From Firmicutes bacterium ADurb.Bin248 (GTDB taxonomy: Bacteria > Bacillota > Clostridia > Christensenellales > CAG-138): a stretch of DNA of 64,000 nucleotides. Positions within the stretch are counted from its first letter, which is position 1; each line of letters opens with the position of its first letter. The position numbers and the translations under genes are program-made. Positions 23,619 to 34,175 of this stretch are shown here, in pieces. Location: contig MWBW01000003.1 of the NCBI GenBank assembly GCA_002069725.1, positions 1 through 64,000 on the forward strand. The letters are read 5' to 3'. The notes beneath the pieces were generated by a model. It was not told the DNA's origin. It searched no databases and saw nothing but the letters and a program-made list of their open reading frames with translations.

Positions 23619-24602
23619 CTATGGGGTTTCCTCCGCTTCCGCCGGGGTTTCATCGGGCGTGGGCGTGGGGAATTCGGACGGGCTGCCGTAGAAGCCCATG
23701 CTGCCGTCCCCGACCTCGAAGCGCAGTTCCGGCGTGCAGAAGCCCACGACGCTGATGTTCTCGTCCAGCGCGAACAGGAAGAGCCCGACGCCCTTGCTCC
23801 CGCCCGTCGCTTCGATGGCGACGGTGCCCGTGACGGCGATCTCCGAAATCTCCGCGCCGTGGTAATCCCCGTTGTTCCGGACGACGAGCTTCGACCCGTC
23901 GAGCATCACGAGCGTGCCCTCGCACTTGAGGGCGTTGTAGTTTTCATCCGTGCTCGAGTCGAGCACGGAGCCCGCGTCGAGCACGATGTCGTCCCGCGTG
24001 ACGTTGACGCCGCCCAGCGCGCCCTCGGCAAGCACGCGCGCGTCCCGCTCGAGCCTGAGCCCTTCGGCGTTGACGCCGCAGCCGACGTTGCTCGAAACCG
24101 TAAAATTGCTCCCCTCGCCGACGGTCACATGCCCTTGCGCGTTGATCGCGTGGGCGACCGCCCGTATGGCGGCGTCGCCCGAAATCGACGCGTCGCCGAG
24201 GCACCCCACGGCGTTGGAACCCGCGTTGAGCGAAACGTCCGTGAGCGTGAGGCTGCAGCCCTTTTCGAGGCGGATGATGCAATCCCCGTTGCCGGAGATC
24301 GTGAAGCCGCCGCCCTCGATCGTGAGCGACGAGCCCGGCCGGTCGAGCCGGAGCATATCCTCCCCGAGGTCGATGGACGCGCTCAGCGTCAGCTTGTCCG
24401 CACCCTCCTCGAGCGCCTTGAGAAGCTGCGCCGCCGTGACGATGCCTTCGGCCGAGGGGTCGGACAGGTCGATCTGGTCGCCTTCGGGATCGCGCGCGCC
24501 GCAGCCGCACGCGAGCGCGAGCACCAGCGCCACAGACAGCGCCAGCGCGGCGGCCGGGAGCGAAAACACCCTATGTTGAAGCTTTTTTTGATTCTTGTTC
24601 AT
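23619..24602 (-). CDS. Lipoprotein with right-handed beta-helix-like repeats
   Basis: A 327-residue protein with an N-terminal signal and a lipobox (LALACGC) at about residue 30. The mature part is a run of short strands and turns (SLTIEGGGFTISGNGD, SLTLTDVSLNAGSNAVG, HVTVGEGSNFTVSSNVG), the pattern of pectate-lyase-type parallel beta-helices, and it ends in a Pro/Thr/Glu-rich tail. There is no sign of the catalytic residues of a polysaccharide lyase. It is likely anchored at the outer face and may bind glycans or protein. The ATG at 24602 has no ribosome site: an extended -10 (TAGAAT, 24609-24614) places the transcript start on the ATG. Confidence 0.75.
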   Translation of the reverse strand: MNKNQKKLQHRVFSLPAAALALSVALVLALACGCGARDPEGDQIDLSDPSAEGIVTAAQLLKALEEGADKLTLSASIDLGEDMLRLDRPGSSLTIEGGGFTISGNGDCIIRLEKGCSLTLTDVSLNAGSNAVGCLGDASISGDAAIRAVAHAINAQGHVTVGEGSNFTVSSNVGCGVNAEGLRLERDARVLAEGALGGVNVTRDDIVLDAGSVLDSSTDENYNALKCEGTLVMLDGSKLVVRNNGDYHGAEISEIAVTGTVAIEATGGSKGVGLFLFALDENISVVGFCTPELRFEVGDGSMGFYGSPSEFPTPTPDETPAEAEETP

Positions 24603-24608
24603 ACAGCG

Positions 24609-24614
24609 ATTCTA
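24609..24614 (-). promoter_or_regulatory. Extended -10 element giving a leaderless transcript of the lipoprotein gene
   Basis: On the minus strand TGG-TAGAAT is followed by 6 bases and the ATG at 24602. The preceding hexamer is a weak -35 (TTTATA, 16-base spacer). Confidence 0.5.
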
Positions 24615-24629
24615 CCACATCAACGTTCA

Positions 24630-26231
24630 TTATAAAAGCGGGGCGAAGCGCGCCATCACGCGTTCGGCCGCGCGCATACCGTCCACCGCCGCGCTGACGA
24701 TGCCGCCCGCGTAGCCCGCGCCCTCGCCGCAGGGGTAAAGGTTCCTCATGCGCGTCGCCTCGCCCAGCTCGTCCCGCAATATGCGCACGGGCGCGCTCGT
24801 CCTGCTCTCGAGCGCGGTGAGCACGGCCTCGTCCATATCGAAGCCGCGAAGCTTGCGCCCGAAGGCGAGCACGCCGTCCCTGACGCCCGCGGCGACGAAA
24901 TCCGGCAGCACCGCGTTGAGGTTTGCGAGCTTCACGCCGGGCAGGCAGCTCGGCGCGACGCTGCCGAAGCCGTACGGCTCGGCCTTCGCGAGAAACGCGC
25001 CGAGCGTGGACGCGGGCGCGCGGTAATCCCCGCCGCCCGCCTCGAACGCCGCGCGCTCGAGCTTCTCCCGAAAAGAGAGGCCGCCCAACGGCCCGGGCGG
25101 GAAATCCCGCTCGTCCACCTGCACGACGACGGCGGCGTTGGAATTTTCATCCGCACGCGCGTGCTCGCTCATGCCGTTGACGACGACGCGGCCGGATTCG
25201 TTCGCGCAGCCGATCACCTTCCCTCCGGGGCACATGCAGAAGGTATAAACGCCGCGCCCGCCCGAGCGGTCCGCGAAGCGGTATTCCGCCGCGCCCAGGC
25301 GCGGATGGCCCGCGTGCTCCCCGAATTGGGAGCGGTCGATGAGCGCGCGCGGATGCTCGATGCGCACGCCCACCGCGTACGGCTTGGCGGCAAGCTCGAT
25401 CCCCGCCGCGTGCAGCATGCGGTAGGTATCCTCCGCGTTCTGACCGACGGCGAGCAGCAGCGCCGATAAGGGGAGCCTTTCTTCGCCCGCAAAGGTGGCT
25501 ATGCGCGCGGCTTCGAGCGCGCCGTCCCGGCTCTCGAGGCCGGCGAGCTTCGCGCCGAAGCGCACCTCGCCGCCGAGGCGCTCGATCTGCGCGCGGATGG
25601 AGGACACCACATTGCACAGCTTGTCCGTGCCGATGTGGGGCTTGGCTTGGACGACGGTTTCCTCCGGCGCGCCGAAGCGCGCGAGCACGGAGAGCACCTC
25701 GTCGCAGAGCGGGTCCTTGATGCGCGTGGTCAGCTTGCCGTCCGAAAACGCGCCCGCGCCGCCCTCGCCGAACATGACGTTGCTCTCCGGATCGAGCGCC
25801 CCGCCCGCCCAGAAGCCCCTCACATCCCTTTGCCGCTCGGAAACCTGTTTGCCGCGCTCGAGCACGATCGGGCGGTAGCCGAACTTCGCGAGCGCATACG
25901 CCGCGAACAGCCCCGCGGGGCCGAGTCCCGCGACGACGACGGGCGCGGGCAGCGGTTGCGCGCCCATGCGCGGCTCGAAGGCCGCGCGCGGGACGGCGGG
26001 CTCCGCCCTGCCCGAGCGCAGCGCGCGCGCCTCATCCTCGGGCGCGAGGGAAGCCTCGAGGGTGTACTCGAAGCAAATGTCGTTTTTGCGGCGCGCGTCG
26101 AGGGAAACCCTGCGCGCGCGAAGCCGGAGCACCGCGCCTTCGGGTATATCAAGAGCCCTCGCCGCAAGCGCTTTGAGCGAGGACTCATCCGCCCCGAGCG
26201 GAAGCCGTATGCCGTTGAGCGTCAGCGCCAT
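24630..26231 (-). CDS. Uncharacterised FAD-dependent dehydrogenase, COG2509 family
   Basis: A 533-residue flavoprotein. A short N-terminal domain (residues 1-90) is followed by the FAD dinucleotide fold V-V-A-G-L-G-P-A-G-L-F-A-A-Y at about residue 97 and the family stretch GGAGAFSDGKLTTRIKD. Further FAD contacts and the C-terminal PCGEGAGYAGGIVSAAVDGM are visible. COG2509 proteins are widespread in Bacillota; their substrate is not known to me. The ATG at 26231 lies 1 base after the cdaR stop codon, so it is translationally coupled to the cyclic-di-AMP genes. Confidence 0.88.
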   Translation of the reverse strand: MALTLNGIRLPLGADESSLKALAARALDIPEGAVLRLRARRVSLDARRKNDICFEYTLEASLAPEDEARALRSGRAEPAVPRAAFEPRMGAQPLPAPVVVAGLGPAGLFAAYALAKFGYRPIVLERGKQVSERQRDVRGFWAGGALDPESNVMFGEGGAGAFSDGKLTTRIKDPLCDEVLSVLARFGAPEETVVQAKPHIGTDKLCNVVSSIRAQIERLGGEVRFGAKLAGLESRDGALEAARIATFAGEERLPLSALLLAVGQNAEDTYRMLHAAGIELAAKPYAVGVRIEHPRALIDRSQFGEHAGHPRLGAAEYRFADRSGGRGVYTFCMCPGGKVIGCANESGRVVVNGMSEHARADENSNAAVVVQVDERDFPPGPLGGLSFREKLERAAFEAGGGDYRAPASTLGAFLAKAEPYGFGSVAPSCLPGVKLANLNAVLPDFVAAGVRDGVLAFGRKLRGFDMDEAVLTALESRTSAPVRILRDELGEATRMRNLYPCGEGAGYAGGIVSAAVDGMRAAERVMARFAPLL

Positions 26232-26232
26232 A

Positions 26233-27513
26233 TCAGCTGATCACCACGGTGACGAACTGCGCGGAGAGCGCCTTGACAAGCTCCTGCGCCATCTCGTCCG
26301 TGGGCAATTCCACATACACCGGCACCTCGTAGGTACCCGCAGCATAGCCGGTCAGGTCGATATAGAGGGCCACGTCGCCGCGCTCGAGCAGGTTCACAAG
26401 GCCCACCCGGCCCGAGAGCGTCACATCCGCCGCCTCGACGCTCAGCGCGGCCTTGAGCTTCCTCCCGATGCCGCGCACCTCTATGGGGAGGCCCGCGAAG
26501 AACGTGCTCCCGCTCTTTTCGCGGATCTCGATGAAAAGCTCCACGGAGTCCTCGTCGAGCAGGTTCACGCCGTCCGGCAGTATCATGGCGAAGCTCTGCT
26601 TGACGCTCTGCCTCATCCCGGAAATGTCTATGGGATCGAGCGCGACGGAACTGATTGCCGCGAGCGCGTCCGCCTCGCCCGCGAGCCGAACGGTCCTCGG
26701 CCCGCTCACGATCCTGCAGCTCACAAGCTCGAAGTTCGCCGGCAGATTGTCCGTGCCGAGCAGGGCGCTGTCCGTATCGACCGGCACCTCTATGACGGGC
26801 AGCACGTCCATCCTGACCGTCACGGAGGGGAGCGTTCCCAGCAGCACGTCGGAGGGGATCGCGTTGCCGCTCCCGTCGAAGAGGGTCAGCGTCACGGAGC
26901 GGTTGACGGGCTCGCTCACGCCGGTCAGGTCGATGTCCGCCGCGGCCTGCTCGATGTTCGCGAGGTCCTGCGCCGCGCCTTCGATGTCGATCTCGCTGCG
27001 GCCGACCACGGGGTCGCCCGCCCAGTATCCGTCCGGCAGCGCGCCCGTGAAGCCGATCTCGACCGGCACGCGCCGGGTCACGAGTTTATCCACCTCCACC
27101 GTCACCTGAGAGGGCGAGATCGAGGCGATGTCGCCCGTTGTCGTCTTGGCGCTGATGGTGATCTTGTAGGTTCCCTTCTCGGTGATGCCCGCGAGGTTGA
27201 TGGTGGCCGTGATGTCGTCTATGTTGAGGTCCGCGTACTGCGTGAGCTGCGTTTTGACCTTGACGATCACGTCGCTGAACTGCTTGTTGCCGCGTATGAC
27301 GAGCTTGCGCGCGATCAGGTCCGCCTCGCCCTCTATGGTCACATTGACGTTGGAAATGGTCTTGATGCGCGCGGGGTCCTGCATCATAAGCACGTAACCC
27401 CAGAGCAGCATCGCGAACACCAGAGACACGACCTTGAGCGCGATGCGCTTGGTGAAAAAATCCCGAACGAAGGACTTGAGCGTCGCAGAGAATTTTTGAT
27501 TGCTATTTGTCAT
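26233..27513 (-). CDS. cdaR: CdaR, YbbR-repeat regulator of diadenylate cyclase
   Basis: A 426-residue protein with one N-terminal membrane helix (about residues 19-44, ending WGYVLMM) and a long outside region built from several YbbR repeats (for example MDVLPVIEVPVDTD, RRVPVEIGFTGALPDGYW). CdaR regulates the membrane cyclase CdaA from the outer side. The ATG at 27513 overlaps the end of cdaA by 11 bases. Gene order and coupling support the assignment. A glmM gene usually follows this pair in Bacillota, but here a COG2509 gene does. Confidence 0.9.
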   Translation of the reverse strand: MTNSNQKFSATLKSFVRDFFTKRIALKVVSLVFAMLLWGYVLMMQDPARIKTISNVNVTIEGEADLIARKLVIRGNKQFSDVIVKVKTQLTQYADLNIDDITATINLAGITEKGTYKITISAKTTTGDIASISPSQVTVEVDKLVTRRVPVEIGFTGALPDGYWAGDPVVGRSEIDIEGAAQDLANIEQAAADIDLTGVSEPVNRSVTLTLFDGSGNAIPSDVLLGTLPSVTVRMDVLPVIEVPVDTDSALLGTDNLPANFELVSCRIVSGPRTVRLAGEADALAAISSVALDPIDISGMRQSVKQSFAMILPDGVNLLDEDSVELFIEIREKSGSTFFAGLPIEVRGIGRKLKAALSVEAADVTLSGRVGLVNLLERGDVALYIDLTGYAAGTYEVPVYVELPTDEMAQELVKALSAQFVTVVIS

Positions 27514-28348
27514 TCCGGTTCCTCCGCTTGAGCAGGCTGAACGAGCCTTCCGCGCGCGTGACGAAGATCGACTCGAGCAGGTTCTTGAGCGCCTTCTGGT
27601 CGATGTAGCGCACGAGCTTGCCGTCCCGCGCGAACGAGATGACGCCCGTTTCCTCGGAAACGATGAGCGTGACGCTGTCCGACACGCCCGAAACCCCGAG
27701 CGCCGCGCGGTGGCGCGTGCCGAGTTCCCGGGCGACGGAGAATTCCTCGCTCAGCGGCAGGAAGCAGCCCGCGGCGACGATCCTGCCGTCGCATATGATG
27801 ACGGCCCCGTCATGGAGCGGCGTGTTGGGCTCGAAGATGTTCTCGATGAGCGGCGCCGAGATCACGCCCTCGATGCGCGTGCCGGTGGAAACGATGTCCG
27901 CGAGCCCCGTTTTGAGCTCGATGACGATCAGCGCGCCGACGCGCCGCTTGGAAAGGTTGAGTATCGCCTGCTGGAGCTCGGCCACGATCTGCGCCTCCTC
28001 CAGATGCACTTCGTTGAACAGGTTCTTGGTGAACAGCTCCCCGCGGCCGATGTGCTCGAACGCGCGGCGCAGCTCCGGCTGGAAGAGCACCACCATCACG
28101 ATGATGCCCGAGGCGACGATGGAGTTGAGCATCCAGCTCACGGTCTGCAACTGCAGCGCGTCGCTCAATATGGCCGCGAGGAACAGCACGCCTATGCCCT
28201 TGAGCACCTGGTAGGCGCGCGTTTCCTTCGTGAGCACGATCAGGCGGTAAAGGAGGACCGCGATGATGATGATGTCCACCGAATCCGCGATCCAGCGGAA
28301 CTGCGATAATCCGCTCGTTATCGCCTTGACGAGTTCGTCGTATGGCAA
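27503..28348 (-). CDS. cdaA: Diadenylate cyclase CdaA
   Basis: A 281-residue enzyme that makes cyclic di-AMP from two ATP, a signal for potassium and wall homeostasis. Three N-terminal membrane helices (within residues 20-90) are followed by the DAC domain with D-G-A (HDGAVI) and R-H-R-A-A-L-G-V, the two catalytic motifs. The start is a TTG at 28348, after AAGGAG; an extension is not possible because the promoter lies upstream. Together with cdaR and the COG2509 gene it forms an operon. Confidence 0.95.
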   Translation of the reverse strand: MPYDELVKAITSGLSQFRWIADSVDIIIIAVLLYRLIVLTKETRAYQVLKGIGVLFLAAILSDALQLQTVSWMLNSIVASGIIVMVVLFQPELRRAFEHIGRGELFTKNLFNEVHLEEAQIVAELQQAILNLSKRRVGALIVIELKTGLADIVSTGTRIEGVISAPLIENIFEPNTPLHDGAVIICDGRIVAAGCFLPLSEEFSVARELGTRHRAALGVSGVSDSVTLIVSEETGVISFARDGKLVRYIDQKALKNLLESIFVTRAEGSFSLLKRRNRNDK

Positions 28349-28391
28349 AACGGCCTTCTCCTTTCGTCCGGTTATCGGATCGGCAGTGATT

Positions 28392-28420
28392 ATTATACAG
28401 TACGCGGCGGGGATATATCA
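28392..28420 (-). promoter_or_regulatory. Promoter of cdaA-cdaR
   Basis: Minus-strand TATAAT at 28392-28397; the hexamer at 17 bases upstream (TGATAT, 28415-28420) is a weak -35. Confidence 0.5.
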
Positions 28421-28448
28421 TATCCGCGGGCGCTCGTTCACCGAATGT

Positions 28449-28685
28449 TTACTGTTTTTCCTCTTCCCCGTCGCCGAGTCGGAGCATCCTCTCGAGCGTT
28501 TCCACACTCATCGCGAAGTTCTCGACTTCGCTCGCGATCTCGCACAGGCCGGGGTCATTGAACGCTCCCGCCGTCTCGAACGATCTGTAGGTCTCCAATG
28601 CGAGCTCGTCTTCCATGAGCATCACTTCGGCTTTTAATCGTTCGATAAGTTCAGGCGTGATTTCAAACTTATCCTTTCGTTCCAA
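28449..28685 (-). CDS. Small acidic helical protein, unknown
   Basis: About 78 residues, rich in Glu and Leu, with no cysteines pattern or membrane segment, predicted as helices (ITPELIERLKAEVMLMEDELALETY). I do not recognise its family. The ATG at 28691 has GGAGG directly against it with no spacing; the TTG two codons further in (28685) has a normal 6-base spacing, so I choose the TTG. The neighbours are cdaA (convergent direction is not the case; same strand, 100 bases downstream) and a divergent DUF3006 gene. Confidence 0.65.
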   Translation of the reverse strand: MERKDKFEITPELIERLKAEVMLMEDELALETYRSFETAGAFNDPGLCEIASEVENFAMSVETLERMLRLGDGEEEKQ

Positions 28686-28790
28686 GTTCATCCTCCGGTT
28701 CGTTCGCGGGTCGCAGAAAGGGTGCGATGTATTTTTTATATTTTAGCATACATTTTTTCTTATGGGAATATTAGCATAAACTAATTTTTA

Positions 28791-28819
28791 TTGAAGAGAA
28801 ACGTTATCTGTGGTAATAT
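28791..28819 (+). promoter_or_regulatory. Promoter of the DUF3006 gene
   Basis: TTGAAG (28791-28796), 17 bases, TAATAT (28814-28819). Confidence 0.7.
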
Positions 28820-28854
28820 TATACATCTATAGTTGCTTCCCGGGGGAGAGTGAC

Positions 28855-29079
28855 ATGATCGTCATAGACCGTTTCGAAGGAGATACCGCCGTATGCGAGT
28901 CCCGCTGCGGGCAGGTGCTGATTCCGCGCGCGTCCCTGCCGCCCTGCGCCGCGGAGGGCGACGTCGTCGCGCCCAGGGGCGACGGCTCCTACGCCGTGGA
29001 CCATGCCGCGACGCGGCGTAGGCAAATCTCGATCACCTCGCGCTTCGCGAAGCTGACCTCTGAACGACGCGAGAAATAA
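28855..29079 (+). CDS. DUF3006 family small protein
   Basis: A 74-residue protein starting MIVIDRFEGDTAVCE, with PRASLPPCAAEGDVV and a basic end (RRRQISITSRFAKL). This is the pattern of DUF3006 proteins, small beta-rich proteins of unknown function often next to MBL-fold or competence genes. Here it is a single gene. The ATG at 28855 is 5 bases after GGGGGAGA. It has its own promoter and a GC-rich downstream region with two hairpins. Confidence 0.8.
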   Translation: MIVIDRFEGDTAVCESRCGQVLIPRASLPPCAAEGDVVAPRGDGSYAVDHAATRRRQISITSRFAKLTSERREK

Positions 29080-29109
29080 CGCTCGGCGCGGGCAGCGCCG
29101 GGCCGATCG

Positions 29110-29141
29110 CCGCGCGCGCATTTTTGCTGCGCGCGGGGCGC
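29110..29141 (+). terminator. GC hairpin after the DUF3006 gene
   Basis: Near 29110-29141 CCGCGCGCGCA and TGCGCGCGG form a stem around TTTTTGC. There is no T tract after it, so it is a weak candidate. A smaller CGGCGC...GCGCCG hairpin precedes it. Confidence 0.35.
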
Positions 29142-29180
29142 CGAAGCGCAATTTCAGTTTTGCTTTGCCGGACATGATGT

Positions 29181-29215
29181 AAAAAACCTCCCGCCGTTGT
29201 AAGCATCGGCGGGAG
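29181..29215 (-). terminator. Terminator of the polysaccharide deacetylase gene
   Basis: On the minus strand CTCCCGCCG (29207-29215), a 10-base loop and CGGCGGGAG (29188-29196) are followed by GTTTTTT (A6 at 29181-29186 on the plus strand). It lies about 110 bases after the stop codon of the gene at 29326. Confidence 0.85.
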
Positions 29216-29325
29216 AAGCACGTTTTATCTTGATTGACGGGCCCGGGGATCGTCAGGGAGCCGCCTCTTGACTTCCATTCCGGCGCCGGCGCATGTACGC
29301 CGAAACGCAGCCGGTTCTTTTGATA

Positions 29326-30204
29326 TCATCGCGCGTGCCGGTAGGCTTTGCCCGCTTCGAGCGCGATGCCCTTGGCCGCGAAAAGCGTGCTTACGGTCAC
29401 GAGCTTGAAGCCCTTTTCGAGAAGCTGCGGCACAAGCGCCGCGAACGCCTCGGCGGTGTCGGCGCGCACGTCGTGCATGAGTATGATGTCCCCGTCCTCG
29501 CACTTGAGCACGGCCTCGATTGTGCTCGCCGCGTCGTGCGTGGACCAGTCGAGCGTGTCGATGTCCCAGAGGATGAGCGGATAGGGCACGGTCGCGTACA
29601 CGACCTCGTCTCGCGCGCCGTAGGGCGGCCGCACGAGCGTGGGTTCCGCGTCGGTCAGCTCGCGCACCATCTCGTTGACGTCCCCGATCTCGATGAGCAT
29701 TTCTTCCGGGGAAATCTTGGTGAGGTTCTTGTGGTGGTAGGTGTGGTTGCCGATTTCGCAGCCGAGCTTCGCCGCGCGCGCGACCAGGGCGGGGTACCTC
29801 GCGATCTGCGTGCCCACGACAAAGAAGGTCACGAGCACGTTGTCCGCCGCGTATTGCTCGACGGTGTCGAGTATTTTGTCGGTCACGTCCTTATACGGGC
29901 CGTCGTCGAAGGTGATGGCGATGAGCTTATCGTCCGGCCCGTAGGGGCAGGGTGTCGCGTCGGGATCGAAAGGCGTTTCCTTCGGGCTCTGCGTGGGCGC
30001 GCCGCTCGCGGTCGGCGAGGGCGCGGGCGCGGCCGTAACCTCCGGCGTCTCAGCGGACGCGGACGGCTCGGGCTTCTCGATGTTGACGATCTCCGTGGCC
30101 GCGGGCATCACAAGGGAGACGAGCGCGGCAAGCTCGCCGCAGGCCGACGACATAAAGGCGGTGAAAATAAGGAACACGGCAAGTATTACACGCTTTTTCA
30201 ACAT
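29326..30204 (-). CDS. Polysaccharide deacetylase (NodB) lipoprotein
   Basis: A 292-residue metal-dependent deacetylase, likely acting on peptidoglycan or another N-acetylated glycan at the outer face. A signal with lipobox (FMSSACG, Cys at about residue 18) is followed by a Pro/Ser/Thr-rich linker to about residue 85. The NodB domain is complete: TFDDGP with both aspartates, H-x-x-x-H (NHTYHHK), RPPYGARDE, WDIDTLDW and LMHDV. I choose the ATG at 30204 with GGAG 4 bases before; longer starts have no ribosome site. It is divergent from queA and alone on its strand. Confidence 0.92.
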   Translation of the reverse strand: MLKKRVILAVFLIFTAFMSSACGELAALVSLVMPAATEIVNIEKPEPSASAETPEVTAAPAPSPTASGAPTQSPKETPFDPDATPCPYGPDDKLIAITFDDGPYKDVTDKILDTVEQYAADNVLVTFFVVGTQIARYPALVARAAKLGCEIGNHTYHHKNLTKISPEEMLIEIGDVNEMVRELTDAEPTLVRPPYGARDEVVYATVPYPLILWDIDTLDWSTHDAASTIEAVLKCEDGDIILMHDVRADTAEAFAALVPQLLEKGFKLVTVSTLFAAKGIALEAGKAYRHAR

Positions 30205-30337
30205 ATATCTCCATCGATCGGCAAAAACTGCCACGCATCGTTCACTGTGCATACTGTACGCTTTTTCGCGGGGGCAAGTCAAGCGCCGCGATGTGAGTTC
30301 ACACATCCTTCACGAATCGATCGATCGATCGCGCGCC

Positions 30338-30366
30338 TTGTAAAACGCCGCGATATGCCCTATAAT
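30338..30366 (+). promoter_or_regulatory. Promoter of the queA-holA operon
   Basis: TTGTAA (30338-30343), 17 bases, TATAAT (30361-30366). The TTG start of queA is at 30397. Confidence 0.85.
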
Positions 30367-30396
30367 CAGAAGCTGAAAATAAACGGGAGAAACGGT

Positions 30397-32547
<2,151 letters not shown>

Positions 32548-32548
<1 letters not shown>

Positions 32549-33003
32549 TGGAAACCGTCCTTCTTGAAAACATGCGCGAACAGGATACCGAAGCGCTCGG
32601 GCGCAATCTCGCGGCGGCGCTGTTCGACGGCGCGTTCCTCGCGCTGTACGGCGGTTTGGGCGCGGGCAAGACCGCGTTCGCGCGCGCGCTTGCGGAAGGG
32701 CTGGGCATATCGGGCGTCGTAAGCCCGACGTTCACCATACTGCGCGAATACGAGGGCAGGCTGCCTTTCGCGCACTTCGACGCGTACCGCCTCAATTCCG
32801 CGCGGGAGCTGTACGACATCGGCTTCGAGGACAGCCTCGCGCGCGGCGGCGTCATCGTCATGGAATGGTGCGAGAACGTAACCGAAGCGCTGCCCGCCGG
32901 GCGGCTCGACATCCGCATCACGGGAGACGGGGACGCGCCCCGCGCGATCGCGCTTACGGCGCGCGGCGCGCGCCATAAGGCTCTGCTGGAGGCGATCCGA
33001 TGA
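32548..33003 (+). CDS. tsaE: tRNA threonylcarbamoyladenosine biosynthesis ATPase TsaE
   Basis: A 151-residue P-loop ATPase needed for t6A modification of tRNA. It has Walker A GGLGAGKTAFARAL, then SPTFTILREYEG and HFDAYRL. The ATG at 32548 overlaps the tgt stop codon by one base (TGATG). TsaB follows directly; TsaD, the partner enzyme, is not in the window. Confidence 0.95.
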
Positions 33004-33668
33004 AGCTGCTCGCGCTTTCCACCTCGGGCCGCGCCGCGAGCGCGGCGCTCATAGAGGACGGCCGCGCGCTCGCCCTCGCCGTGCGCGATGACGTCCTCAC
33101 GCACTCGGAAACCATACTGCCGCTCGTGGACTCGCTTTTTGCGGAGGACGCGCCGTTCCCTTTTGAAGCGCTCGACGCCATCGCTTCGGACGTCGGCCCC
33201 GGCTCGTTCACGGGGGTGCGCATAGGCGTGTGCGTCGCCAACGCCTTCGCTTTCGCCGCGGGCAAGCCCGTCGTCGCCGTGAGCGCGCTCGAGGCGCTCG
33301 CGCGCGCGGCGGCGGAAACGGGGACCGTCTGCGCCCTGATAGACGCGCGGCACGGCAATGTTTACGCGGCGATCCACAGCGGGGCAAAGGCCCTCCTGCC
33401 GCCCGCGGCGCCGACGCTCGCGGAACTGCTGCCGCTCGTGCCCGAAGACGCGCTCTTTACGGGCGACGGGGCGCTGGCCTATCGGGAAACCATCCTCGCG
33501 GCGCTGCCGCAAGCGCGCTTTGCCGATCATAAGCTCGCCCTGCTCACGGCGGATATGCTCGCGCGGCCCGCGTACGAAGCGCTGCTCGCGGGACGCGGGG
33601 AAACCGAGATCCGCCCGCTGTACCTGCGCCCGTCGCAGGCGGAGCGCATGTATAGGGAGAAGTTATGA
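33000..33668 (+). CDS. tsaB: tRNA threonylcarbamoyladenosine biosynthesis protein TsaB
   Basis: A 222-residue protein of the ASKHA fold that dimerises with TsaD for t6A synthesis. Hallmarks are LLALSTSGRAASAALIEDG, the H-S-E-T-I-L-P stretch and GPGSFTGVRIGVCVANAFA. The start overlaps tsaE by 4 bases (ATGA), and the end overlaps the next gene. Confidence 0.95.
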   Translation: MKLLALSTSGRAASAALIEDGRALALAVRDDVLTHSETILPLVDSLFAEDAPFPFEALDAIASDVGPGSFTGVRIGVCVANAFAFAAGKPVVAVSALEALARAAAETGTVCALIDARHGNVYAAIHSGAKALLPPAAPTLAELLPLVPEDALFTGDGALAYRETILAALPQARFADHKLALLTADMLARPAYEALLAGRGETEIRPLYLRPSQAERMYREKL

Positions 33669-34159
33669 GCCGCGACCTGATCCGGCCCATGCGGCCGGGC
33701 GATGTGGAGCGCATCGCCGAGCTGGAAAAGCTCTGCTTTCGCACGCCCTGGTCGCGCAACGCCATCGCGGGCGAATTGAAAAATGCCGCCGCGCACTACC
33801 TCGTGTGCGAGCGCGAAGGGACCGTGGTCGCGTACGCGGGCATGTGGGTCGTGTTCGACGAGGCGCACATCACCAACGTCGCCGTCGCGCCGGATTGCCG
33901 CGGGTGCGGGCTCGGGCGGCGCATGATGCTCTGCGCGATGCGCGCGGCGCGGCTCTACGGCGCGGAGCAGATGACGCTCGAGGTGCGCGAGACGAACCTC
34001 GCCGCGCAGTCGCTCTACGCCTCGCTCGATTTCGAGGCGGCGGGCGTGCGTAAGGGCTATTATTCCGACACGGGCGAAAGCGCCTTCATCCTCTGGAACC
34101 GGGACATCGCCCGCACGCTCGAAACATGGCGTCCGGGCGCGGATCACAGCGAATCATAA
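33665..34159 (+). CDS. rimI: GNAT acetyltransferase, RimI type
   Basis: A 164-residue N-acetyltransferase that probably acetylates the N-terminus of ribosomal S18. The acetyl-CoA site R-G-C-G-L-G-R-R and the motif NVAVAPDC, with the C-terminal LYASLDFEAAGVRKGYY, match RimI. It overlaps tsaB by 4 bases; rimI next to tsa genes is a common arrangement. Confidence 0.9.
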   Translation: MSRDLIRPMRPGDVERIAELEKLCFRTPWSRNAIAGELKNAAAHYLVCEREGTVVAYAGMWVVFDEAHITNVAVAPDCRGCGLGRRMMLCAMRAARLYGAEQMTLEVRETNLAAQSLYASLDFEAAGVRKGYYSDTGESAFILWNRDIARTLETWRPGADHSES

Positions 34160-34175
34160 CAAAGGAGATACGCAT

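Noticed and set aside
29080-29180. A structured riboswitch downstream of the DUF3006 gene
   Set aside because: Only simple GC hairpins, and located after, not before, a gene.
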